The notes beneath the pieces were generated by a model. The model had not been told where the DNA came from and ran no database searches. It saw only the letters and a program-made list of their open reading frames with translations. From contig CATKHW010000058.1 in assembly GCA_949752795.1 (NCBI GenBank), positions 496,001 to 560,000 on the forward strand: 64,000 nucleotides of DNA, given 5' to 3'. The position numbers and the translations under genes are program-made. Positions 1-8,990 of this stretch are shown piece after piece. Source of the stretch: Hyperoodon ampullatus. Lineage: Eukaryota; Chordata; Mammalia; Artiodactyla; Ziphiidae. The first letter of the stretch is position 1. The number at the start of each line of letters is the position of its first letter.

Positions 1-200
1 ACCTACACCTTCCTCAGTGAAAGGGACTCAAAACCCCATATTTCCCGCAGAGGAATATATCTGACTAGTAAGAATCTTAAAACCTATGTATTGATATGTC
101 TCCGTAAGGGAATCAAGTGTGTCTAGACTGGGATAAATATGGCAGCGAGAATCAGCTCAAACCCACTATAAAAAGGAATTTCAAAAATAAAACAAAAAAA

Positions 201-737
201 CTGGGAAATTCTTTACAATTCCTTCAGGGTCTCTGATGAAACCTGAAATGACCCTATCTACAATGACAGCTGGATGTGGCATAAGGCTGGACACTTGGGA
301 CTGAGAGGATTGGTGAGATTGGGTGAGCAAATGCAGACCCTTTAAAGCAATAATGCATGGCACACATTCCATGGGTCCCAACTCTCCAGGTTGAAGGGAA
401 TATTACTACAGATATAACATGTACGGGAATCCTAGAGAACGGACACACTGTGAATACGAAAGGTTTCTAAAACTCAACGAATAGTCCCTCTCCTGGTGCT
501 CCGGTTTGACTTTCCATCTGCTTTATTATCAACCTCCCAACTTGGAGAGACAGCCCCTTTAACCTCCTGGTTCGCACAGGTTGCCAATTTGGCAGAGGAT
601 GAAAGGGAAGAGGGAGAACCAATGAGAGAGTAGCTGTTAGGCATTTGGACGGGCACATATCACTGTAATTTCCCGGCAGGAAGAAGAATTAACCAAAGTC
701 TCAGCCACCCACCGGGAATCAGTATAGATCCGGAACC
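201..737. other. Non-LINE-1 part of the monomer, unidentified (unit 1 example)
   Basis: This segment of about 535 bp lies between the A-rich LINE-1 tail (ending near 200) and the point near 738 where ORF2 homology becomes recognisable. I recognise no SINE, LTR, tRNA or protein similarity in it on either strand. Overlapping minus-strand open frames of 60-66 codons (181-381, 254-448, 467-658, 474-656) recur in nearly every unit. They overlap each other in different frames and are best read as chance frames frozen by low divergence. A 13-bp inverted repeat, arms TGCCAA and TTGGCA around one base, lies at 582-594. The segment recurs at the same offset in all 37 units. It may be the flanking DNA into which a 5'-truncated LINE-1 inserted before amplification, or a much older LINE-1 part that I cannot align by eye. 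Confidence 0.7.
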
Positions 738-747
738 AAAATTTTGG
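736..747. repeat. 12-bp palindrome at the left edge of LINE-1 homology
   Basis: CCAAAATTTTGG is a perfect 12-base palindrome, and flanking bases do not extend it. It lies where recognisable ORF2 homology begins. It is present in all units except 14, 16 and 23, where TTTT is TTGT. No function is visible; the position at the junction may be chance. Confidence 0.8.
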
Positions 748-973
748 ACTTGCGGTCAGCTCACCAAAAACGAGTTGAAAAATGGAGCTCAGGGGCACAG
801 CAATTCACAAACTGTCCGAGTAATAAAGGACAACTATCGTCCAAAAATCTGTTGAGGGAAGGCAACGAGGCGGACTTGAAAGCGAGGCAGAATAGCAGGA
901 AACAGATTTCCAGAGGTACGTTGGAATCGCCTTTAAAGCACAGGAAGAGGGGCACAACTTCGACAATGATGCA
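738..973 (+). pseudogene. LINE-1 ORF2 C-terminal remnant, part 1 (unit 1 example)
   Basis: The frame open at 744-1007 (first codon TTG, not ATG) keeps the spacing of the mammalian LINE-1 ORF2 protein upstream of its cysteine-rich C-terminus. Anchors are a KW dipeptide near residue 13, a phenylalanine near 21, a PSNKG motif near 25-29, then SRGTLES and KHRKRGTTST near 57-73. The nucleotides CACAAACTG through CCAAAAATCTG (807-850) also follow the LINE-1 pattern. Identity is low and patchy, so this is an old, dead copy. The frame runs into the left arm of the palindrome and stops inside it at 1007. The same remnant lies at the same offset in every unit. The left limit near 738 is approximate, because I cannot extend the alignment further upstream with confidence. 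Confidence 0.75.
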
Positions 974-1047
974 CTTGGCCAAAAAGGGCGTATGCGTTTT
1001 CTCCTGAATATATTCAGGAGAAAACGCATACGCCCTTTTTGGCCAAG
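974..1047. repeat. 74-bp perfect palindrome (unit 1 example)
   Basis: Two 37-base arms with no spacer meet between 1010 and 1011. Reading inward, the left arm holds CTTGGCCAAAAAGGGCG, then TATGCG, TTTTCTCC and TGAATA, and the right arm is its exact reverse complement. Such a sequence can extrude as a cruciform or fold as a hairpin. It sits exactly where LINE-1 ORF2 homology is interrupted, with LINE-1-like sequence resuming by about 1058. All 37 units carry it at offset +973 (+974 in units with the extra A in the tail). Nineteen units are perfect over all 74 bases (1, 3-6, 8, 10-12, 18, 22, 26, 28-34). The other 18 have one or two mismatches or a small deletion. Confidence 0.98.
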
Positions 1048-1579
1048 CAAGCAAGTGGGCAATGCAAATCTGCACTACAAAGAAGTATCACTTCCCACCG
1101 GTCAAAAGGGACATCCACAAAATGTGTAAAAACCAGAAAGGCAAGACAGGCCCTGGAGAACAGGGAGCCTTGTTATGCTGATGGGCGGGATGTAAATTGC
1201 CAACTGCCTCTCTGGAGGAGTGCATTGTGTTCCCTAAAACAAGTAAACAACAGAGCTACAGAGCCAAGGGCACTTCCAGTCTAGGGAATATACCTTGGGA
1301 AAACTGAAAATCAAAAAGACACAGCCACCCCGAAATTTAGGGCTGCACTGCTTACAAGGACCTCAACTTGGGTACACCTTAAATATCCCAGGAAATATAA
1401 AAATGGTTCAAAAAATTGTGGTACTTACGTACGATGGAATATCCCTCAGCCATGAAATCAATGTCATAAGACCAGTAGCAGCAAAATGGGTGGATTCAGG
1501 TACGATGATTCTAAGTGAAATAAGTCACACAGAAAAAGAAACTTATCATAAGATATCACTTATGAAGATCCTGTAAACA
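1048..1579 (+). pseudogene. LINE-1 ORF2 C-terminal remnant, part 2 (unit 1 example)
   Basis: After the palindrome, the frame 1039-1284 follows the ORF2 C-terminus: a QCKSALQRSITSHR stretch, then residues leading to LPLWRS, which matches the conserved PLWKS-type motif, and ALPV directly before TAG at 1282-1284. Codons after the TAG continue in the same frame as GIYLG, then KDTATPKFRAALLT. The TAG therefore replaces an ordinary codon, and a frameshift follows between about 1365 and 1430. The frame 1295-1576 (TTG first codon) then carries the true C-terminal end: WVDSGTMILSEIS, then ETYHKISL, and the stop. The cysteine/histidine cluster expected before the PLW motif has largely lost its cysteines. 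Stop, frameshift and lost cysteines rule out a working protein. In B-type units and units 4 and 26 the last frame is further shortened or lost. Confidence 0.85.
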
Positions 1580-1919
1580 TGGCTACACTTGAACTGAGTT
1601 AAGAAAGAGAACAGTGTCTCACATTTAGAAAACACTCTTATGCCTGCTTAAGGGGGAAGGAGAGGTGGGGTGATGCATAAAACCAGAGTTTGATATAAGC
1701 ACAGGTACCGTTCCAAAAACCAACTATGGAATAGACAAGACCTACACCTTCCTCAGTGAAAGGGACTCAAAACCCCATATTTCCCGCAGAGGAGTATATC
1801 TGACTAGTAAGAATCTTAAAACCTATGTATTGATATGTCTCCGTAAGGGAATCAAGTGTGTCTAGACTGGGATAAATATGGCAGCGAGAATCAGCTCAAA
1901 CCCACTATAAAAAGGAATT
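1577..1919 (+). other. LINE-1 3' UTR remnant (crosses the unit 1/unit 2 border)
   Basis: From the ORF2-derived stop at 1574-1576 the sequence follows the 3' UTR layout of cetartiodactyl-type LINE-1. There is a CTTATG..CTGC..AAGGGGGAAGGAG purine-rich stretch near 1637-1662, then GATGCATAAAACCAGAGTTTG, a GGAATAGACAAGACCTACAC stretch near 1729-1748 resembling the usual aacaaggacctac motif, and AAGAATCTTAAAACC near 1809-1823. CCACTATAAAAAGG and AATTTCAAAAATAAAAC precede the tail. The match is by recalled pattern, not computed. Because LINE-1 3' UTRs differ between mammalian orders, this stretch carries most of the taxonomic signal and should be the first part searched. It recurs at every unit border. 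Confidence 0.75.
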
Positions 1920-3478
1920 TCAAAAATAAAACAAAAAAACTGGGAAATTCTTTACAATTCCTTCAGGGTCTCTGATGAAACCTGAAATGACCCTATCTAC
2001 AATGACAGCTGGATGTGGCATAAGGCTGGACACTTGGGACTGAGAGGATTGGTGAGATTGGGTGAGCAAATGCAGACCCTTTAAAGCAATAATGCATGGC
2101 ACACATTCCATGGGTCCCAACTCTCCAGGTTGAAGGGAATATTACTACAGATATAACATGTACGGGAATCCTAGAGAACGGACACACTGTGAATACGAAA
2201 AGTTTCTAAAACTCAACGAATAGTCCCTCTCCTGGTGCTCCGGTTTGACTTTCCATCTGCTTTATTATCAACCTCCCAACTTGGAGAGACAGCCCCTTTA
2301 ACCTCCTGGTTCGCACAGGTTGCCAATTTGGCAGAGGATGAAAGGGAAGAGGGAGAACCAATGAGAGAGTAGCTGTTAGGCATTTGGACGGGCACATATC
2401 ACTGTAATATCCCGGCAGGAAGAAGAATTAACCAAAGTCTCAGCCACCCACCGGGAATCAGTATAGATCCTGAACCAAAATTTTGGACTTGCGGTCAGCT
2501 CACCAAAAACGAGTTGAAAAATGGAGCTCAGGGGCACAGCAATTCACAAACTGGCCGAGTAATAAAGGACAACTATCGTCCAAAAATCTGTTGAGGGAAG
2601 GCAACGAGGCGGACTTGAAAGCGAGGCAGAATAGCAGGAAACAGATTTCCAGAGGTACGTTGGAATCGCCTTTAAAGCACAGGAAGAGGGGCACAACTTC
2701 GACAATGATGCACTTGGCCAAAAAGGGCGTATGCGTTTTCTCCTGAATATATTCAGGAGAAAACGCATACGCCCTTTTTGACCAAGCAAGCAAGCGGGCA
2801 ATGCAAATCTGCACTACAAAGAAGTATCACTTCCCACCGGTCAAAAGGGACATCCACAAAATGTGTAAAAACCAGAAAGGCAAGACAGGCCCTGGAGAAC
2901 AGGGAGCCTTGTTATGCTGATGGGCGGGATGTAAATTGCCAACTGCCTCTCTGGAGGAGTGCATTGTGTTCCCTAAAACAAGTAAACAACAGAGCTACAG
3001 AGCCAAGGGCACTTCCAGTCTAGGGAATATACCTTGGGAAAACTGAAAATCAAAAAGACACAGCCACCCCAAAATTTAGGGCTGCACTGCTTACAAGGAC
3101 CTCAACTTGGGTACACCTTAAATATCCCAGGAAATATAAAAATGGTTCAAAAAATTGTGGTACTTACGTACGATGGAATATCCCTCAGCCATGAAATCAA
3201 TGTCATAAGACCAGTAGCAGCAAAATGGGTGGATTCAGGTACGATGATTCTAAGTGAAATAAGTCACACAGAAAAAGAAACTTATCATAAGATATCACTT
3301 ATGAAGATCCTGTAAACATGGCTACACTTGAACTGAGTTAGGAAAGAGAACAGTGTCTCACATTTAGAAAACACTCTTATGCCTGCTTAAGGGGGAAGGA
3401 GAGGTGGGGTGATGCATAAAACCAGAGTTTGATATAAGCACAGGTACCGTTCCAAAAACCAACTATGGAATAGACAAG
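1740..3478 (+). repeat. Satellite unit 2 (A-type)
   Basis: 1,739 bp. Shares GAGGAGTATAT near 1790 with unit 4 and TAATATCCC near 2405 with units 28 and 34. The palindrome at 2713-2786 has one right-arm change (TTGACC for TTGGCC), the state seen again in units 9, 14, 16, 19-21 and 23-25. Confidence 0.97.
1920..1939 (+). repeat. Internal A-rich tract, relic LINE-1 poly(A) tail
   Basis: AAAAATAAAAC followed by seven A and CTGGG marks the end of LINE-1 homology in each unit (183-200 in unit 1). Several allelic states exist. Most units have a T after five A and a run of seven A. Units 8, 9, 16, 18 and 19 have a G within the A run. Units 6 and 12 have C in place of the T with seven A. Units 28, 33, 34, 36 and 37 have the C and a run of eight A, which lengthens those monomers by 1 bp. 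A relic tail inside every monomer indicates that a LINE-1 3' end was captured first and then amplified. Confidence 0.85.
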
Positions 3479-5215
3479 ACCTACACCTTCCTCAGTGAAA
3501 GGGACTCAAAACCCCATATTTCCCGCAGAGGAATATATCTGACTAGTAAGAATCTTAAAACCTATGTATTGATATGTCTCCGTAAGGGAATCAAGTGTGT
3601 CTAGACTGGGATAAATATGGCAGCGAGAATCAGCTCAAACCCACTATAAAAAGGAATTTCAAAAATAAAACAAAAAAACTGGGAAATTCTTTACAATTCC
3701 TTCAGGGTCTCTGATGAAACCTGAAATGACCCTATCTACAATGACAGCTGGATGTGGCATAAGGCTGGACACTTGGGACTGAGAGGATTGGTGAGATTGG
3801 GTGAGCAAATGCAGACCCTTTAAAGCAATAATGCATGGCACACATTCCATGGGTCCCAACTCTCCAGGTTGAAGGGAATATTACTACAGATATAACATGT
3901 ACGGGAATCCTAGAGAACGGACACACTGTGAATACGAAAGGTTTCTAAAACTCAACGAATAGTCCCTCTCCTGGTGCTCCGGTTTGACTTTCCATCTGCT
4001 TTATTATCAACCTCCCAACTTGGAGAGACAGCCCCTTTAACCTCCTGGTTCGCACAGGTTGCCAATTTGGCAGAGGATGAAAGGGAAGAGGGAGAACCAA
4101 TGAGAGAGTAGCTGTTAGGCATTTGGACGGGCACATATCACTGTAATTTCCCGGCAGGAAGAAGAATTAACCAAAGTCTCAGCCACCCACCGGGAATCAG
4201 TATAGATCCGGAACCAAAATTTTGGACTTGCGGTCAGCTCACCAAAAACGAGTTGAAAAATGGAGCTCAGGGGCACAGCAATTCACAAACTGGCCGAGTA
4301 ATAAAGGACAACTATCGTCCAAAAATCTGTTGAGGGAAGGCAACGAGGCGGACTTGAAAGCGAGGCAGAATAGCAGGAAACAGATTTCCAGAGGTACGTT
4401 GGAATCGCCTTTAAAGCACAGGAAGAGGGGCACAACTTCGACAATGATGCACTTGGCCAAAAAGGGCGTATGCGTTTTCTCCTGAATATATTCAGGAGAA
4501 AACGCATACGCCCTTTTTGGCCAAGCAAGCAATCGGGCAATGCAAATCTGCACTACAAAGAAGTATCACTTCCCACCGGTCAAAAGGGACATCCACAAAA
4601 TGTAAAAACCAGAAAGGCAAGACAGGCCCTGGAGAACAGGGAGCCTTGTTATGCTGATGGGCGGGATGTAAATTGCCAACTGCCTCTCTGGAGGAGTGCA
4701 TTGTGTTCCCTAAAACAAGTAAACAACAGAGCTACAGAGCCAAGGGCACTTCCAGTCTAGGGAATATACCTTGGGAAAACTGAAAATCAAAAAGACACAG
4801 CCACCCCGAAATTTAGGGCTGCACTGCTTACAAGGACCTCAACTTGGGTACACCTTAAATATCCCAGGAAATATAAAAATGGTTCAAAAAATTGTGGTAC
4901 TTACGTACGATGGAATATCCCTCAGCCATGAAATCAATGTCATAAGACCAGTAGCAGCAAAATGGGTGGATTCAGGTACGATGATTCTAAGTGAAATAAG
5001 TCACACAGAAAAAGAAACTTATCATAAGATATCACTTATGAAGATCCTGTAAACATGGCTACACTTGAACTGAGTTAAGAAAGAGAACAGTGTCTCACAT
5101 TTAGAAAACACTCTTATGCCTGCTTAAGGAGGAAGGAGAGGTGGGGTGATGCATAAAACCAGAGTTTGATATAAGCACAGGTACCGTTCCAAAAACCAAC
5201 TATGGAATAGACAAG
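3479..5215 (+). repeat. Satellite unit 3 (A-type, 2-bp deletion)
   Basis: 1,737 bp. One TG of AATGTGTAAAAACC is lost near 4601, which joins reading frames and makes an artefactual 96-codon frame at 4470-4760. Also AATCGGGC near 4531 and TAAGGAGGAAG near 5127 (shared with unit 4). The palindrome at 4452-4525 is perfect. Confidence 0.97.
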
Positions 5216-6954
5216 ACCTACACCTTCCTCAGTGAAAGGGACTCAAAACCCCATATTTCCCGCAGAGGAGTATATCTGACTAGTAAGAATCTTAAAACCT
5301 ATGTATTGATATGTCTCCGTAAGGGAATCAAGTGTGTCTAGACTGGGATAAATATGGCAGCGAGAATCAGCTCAAACCCACTATAAAAAGGAATTTCAAA
5401 AATAAAACAAAAAAACTGGGAAATTCTTTACAATTCCTTCAGGGTCTCTGATGAAACCTGAAATGACCCTATCTACAATGACAGCTGGATGTGGCATAAG
5501 GCTGGACACTTGGGACTGAGAGGATTGGTGAGATTGGGTGAGCAAATGCAGACCCTTTAAAGCAATAATGCATGGCACACATTCCATGGGTCCCAACTCT
5601 CCAGGTTGAAGGGAATATTACTACAGATATAACATGTACGGGAATCCTAGAGAACGGACACACTGTGAATACGAAAGGTTTCTAAAACTCAACGAATAGT
5701 CCCTCTCCTGGTGCTCCGGTTTGACTTTCCATCTGCTTTATTATCAACCTCCCAACTTGGAGAGACAGCCCCTTTAACCTCCTGGTTCGCACAGGTTGCC
5801 AATTTGGCAGAGGATGAAAGGGAAGAGGGAGAACCAATGAGAGAGTAGCTGTTAGGCATTTGGACGGGCACATATCACTGTAATTTCCCGGCAGGAAGAA
5901 GAATTAACCAAAGTCTCAGCCACCCACCGGGAATCAGTATAGATCCTGAACCAAAATTTTGGACTTGCGGTCAGCTCACCAAAAACGAGTTGAAAAATGG
6001 AGCTCAGGGGCACAGCAATTCACAAACTGGCCGAGTAATAAAGGACAACTATCGTCCAAAAATCTGTTGAGGGAAGGCAACGAGGCGGACTTGAAAGCGA
6101 GGCAGAATAGCAGGAAACAGATTTCCAGAGGTACGTTGGAATCGCCTTTAAAGCACAGGAAGAGGGGCACAACTTCGACAATGATGCACTTGGCCAAAAA
6201 GGGCGTATGCGTTTTCTCCTGAATATATTCAGGAGAAAACGCATACGCCCTTTTTGGCCAAGCAAGCAAGCGGGCAATGCAAATCTGCACTACAAAGAAG
6301 TATCACTTCCCACCAGTCAAAAGGGACATCCACAAAGTGTGTAAAAACCAGAAAGGCAAGACAGGCCCTGGAGAACAGGGAGCCTTGTTATGCTGATGGG
6401 CGGGATGTAAATTGCCAACTGCCTCTCTGGAGGAGTGCATTGTGTTCCCTAAAACAAGTAAACAACAGAGCTACAGAGCCAAGGGCACTTCCAGTCTAGG
6501 GAATATACCTCGGGAAAACTGAAAATCAAAAAGACACAGCCACCCCAAAATTTAGGGCTGCACTGCTTACAAGGACCTCAACTTGGGTACACCTTAAATA
6601 TCCCAGGAAATATAAAAATGGTTCAAAAAATTGTGGTACTTACGTACGATGGAATATCCCTCAGCCATGAAATCAATGTCATAAGACCAGTAGCAGCAAA
6701 ATGGGTGGATTCAGGTACGATGATTCTAAGTGAAATAAGTCACACAGAAAAAGAAACTTATCATAAGATATCACTTATGAAGATCCTGTAAACATGGCTA
6801 CACTTGAACTGAGTTAGGAAAGAGAACAGTGTCTCACATTTAGAAAACACTCTTATGCCTGCTTAAGGAGGAAGGAGAGGTGGGGTGATGCATAAAACCA
6901 GAGTTTGATATAAGCACAGGTACCGTTCCAAAAACCAACTATGGAATAGACAAG
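5216..6954 (+). repeat. Satellite unit 4 (A-type)
   Basis: 1,739 bp. Has GAGGAGTATAT, CCACCAGTC near 6310 (CpG lost from the usual CCACCGGTC), CACAAAGTGTG near 6331 and CCTCGGG near 6508, which removes the TTG that otherwise opens the last ORF2-derived frame. The palindrome at 6189-6262 is perfect. Confidence 0.97.
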
Positions 6955-8693
6955 ACCTACACCTTCCTCAGTGAAAGGGACTCAAAACCCCATATTTCCC
7001 GCAGAGGAATATATCTGACTAGTAAGAACCTTAAAACCTATGTATTGATATGTCTCCGTAAGGGAATCAAGTGTGTCTAGACTGGGATAAATATGGCAGC
7101 GAGAATCAGCTCAAACCCACTATAAAAAGGAATTTCAAAAATAAAACAAAAAAACTGGGAAATTCTTTACAATTCCTTCAGGGTCTCTGATGAAACCTGA
7201 AATGACCCTATCTACAATGACAGCTGGATGTGGCATAAGGCTGGACACTTGGGACTGAGAGGATTGGTGAGATTGGGTGAGCAAATGCAGACCCTTTAAA
7301 GCAATAATGCATGGCACACATTCCATGGGTCCCAACTCTCCAGGTTGAAGGGAATATTACTACAGATATAACATGTACGGGAATCCTAGAGAACGGACAC
7401 ACTGTGAATACGAAAGGTTTCTAAAACTCAACGAATAGTCCCTCTCCTGGTGCTCCGGTTTGACTTTCCATCTGCTTTATTATCAACCTCCCAACTTGGA
7501 GAGACAGCCCCTTTAACCTCCTGGTTCGCACAGGTTGCCAATTTGGCAGAGGATGAAAGGGAAGAGGGAGAACCAATGAGAGAGTAGCTGTTAGGCATTT
7601 GGACGGGCACATATCACTGTAATTTCCCGGCAGGAAGAAGAATTAACCAAAGTCTCAGCCACCCACCGGGCATCAGTATAGATCCTGAACCAAAATTTTG
7701 GACTTGCGGTCAGCTCACCAAAAACGAGTTGAAAAATGGAGCTCAGGGGCACAGCAATTCACAAACTGGCCGAGTAATAAAGGACAACTATCGTCCAAAA
7801 ATCTGTTGTGGGAAGGCAACGAGGCGGACTTGAAAGCGAGGCAGAATAGCAGGAAACAGATTTCAAGAGGTACGTTGGAATCGCCTTTAAAGCACAGGAA
7901 GAGGGGCACAACTTCGACAATGATGCACTTGGCCAAAAAGGGCGTATGCGTTTTCTCCTGAATATATTCAGGAGAAAACGCATACGCCCTTTTTGGCCAA
8001 GCAAGCAAGCGGGCAATGCAAATCTGCACTACAAAGAAGTATCACTTCCCACCGGTCAAAAGGGACATCCACAAAATGTGTAAAAACCAGAAAGGCAAGA
8101 CAGGCCCTGGAGAACAGGGAGCCTTGTTATGCTGATGGGCGGGATGTAAATTGCCAACTGCCTCTCTGGAGGAGTGCATTGTGTTCCCTAAAACAAGTAA
8201 ACAACAGAGCTACAGAGCCAAGGGCACTTCCAGTCTAGGGAATATACCTGGGAAAAATTGAAAATCAATAAGACAGAGCCACCCCAAAATTTAGGGCTGC
8301 ACTGCTTACAAGGACCTCAACTTGGGTACACCTTAAATATCCCAGGAAATATAAAATTGGTTGAAAAAATTGTGGTACTTACGTACGATGGAATATCCCT
8401 CAGCCATGAAATCAATGTCATAAGACCAGTAGCAGCAAAATGGGTGGATTCAGGTACGATGATTCTAAGTGAAATAAGTCACAGAGAAAAAGAAACTTAT
8501 CATAAGTTATCACTTATGAAGATCCTGTAAACATGGCTACACTTGAACTGAGTTAGGAAAGAGAACAGTGTCTCACATTTAGAAAACACTCTTATGCCTG
8601 CTTAAGGGGGAAGGAGAGGTGGGGTGATGCATAAAACCAGAGTTTGATATAAGCACAGGTACCGTTCCAAAAACCAACTATGGAATAGACAAG
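6955..8693 (+). repeat. Satellite unit 5 (A-type with B-like 3' tract)
   Basis: 1,739 bp. Has AAGAACCTT near 7024, GGGCATCAG near 7668 (shared with unit 10) and a private TTGTGGGAAGG near 7806. From about 8249 it switches to B-like sequence (CTGGGAAAAATTG, AATAAGACAGAG, TTGGTTGAAAA, CATAAGTTATC). Unit 11 has the same switch. The palindrome at 7928-8001 is perfect. Confidence 0.97.
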
Positions 8694-8990
8694 ACCTACA
8701 CCTTCCTCAGTGAAAGGGACTCAAAACCCCATATTTCCCGCAGAGGAATATATCTGACTAGTAAGAATCTTAAAACCTATGTATTGATATGTCTCCGTAA
8801 GGGAATCAAGTGTGTCTAGACTGGCATAAACATCGCAGCGAGAATCAGCTCAAACCCACTATAAAAAGGAATTTCAAAAACAAAACAAAAAAACTGGGAA
8901 ATTCTTTACAATTCCTTCAGGGTCTCTGATGAAACCTGAAATGACCCTATCTACAATGACAGCTGGATGTGGCATAAGTCTGGACACTTA
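8249..8990 (+). repeat. B-like tract across units 5/6
   Basis: Starts at CTGGGAAAAATTG and ends by CACTTAGGACTG. Linked B-like states through the ORF2 end, 3' UTR and A-tail include AATAAGACAGAG, TTGGTTGAAAA, GTCACAGAG, CATAAGTTATC, GGCATAAACAT and AAAAACAAAAC. The tail is A7, not A8, and GGTACC is kept, so it is a sub-variant of B. A second copy lies exactly 10,434 bp downstream. Confidence 0.85.

Larger units (their letters stand above)
1..1739 (+). repeat. Satellite unit 1 (A-type)
   Basis: 1,739 bp. Marked by GATCCGG near 728 (shared with units 3 and 22), a private T at 815 (ACTGTCCGAG, elsewhere ACTGGCCGAG), a private AAGTGGG near 1052 and GAGTTAAGAAAG near 1597 (shared with unit 3). 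The palindrome at 974-1047 is perfect. Confidence 0.97.

Noticed and set aside
167..175. TATAAAAAG as a TATA box
   Set aside because: It lies at the end of the LINE-1 3' UTR, where AT-rich sequence before the A tail is expected. No initiator or downstream gene is visible.
276..575. RNA polymerase III A and B boxes (GTGGCATAAGGCTGG and GGTTCGCACAGG) or a tRNA-derived SINE
   Set aside because: The motifs fit only partly and are almost 300 bases apart, much more than in tRNA genes or SINEs. No cetacean SINE pattern follows.
974..1047. Palindrome as a rho-independent transcription terminator
   Set aside because: It is a spacerless 37-base-arm palindrome in mammalian satellite DNA with no gene upstream and no defined U tract after the stem.
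181..1075. Minus-strand open frames of 60-118 codons as genes
   Set aside because: They overlap each other in different frames, lie opposite the LINE-1 remnant or in the unidentified segment, and show no recognisable domain. The 118-codon frame exists only in unit 34, through private changes.
744..1576. Plus-strand open frames of 81-96 codons in nearly every unit as genes
   Set aside because: They would start at TTG, overlap the palindrome, break at an in-frame TAG and a frameshift, and match pieces of one decayed LINE-1 ORF2. They persist only because the copies are nearly identical.
4470..4760. 96-codon frame in unit 3 as a distinct gene
   Set aside because: It results from a 2-bp deletion near 4601 that moves the usual frame, and it includes the palindrome's right arm.
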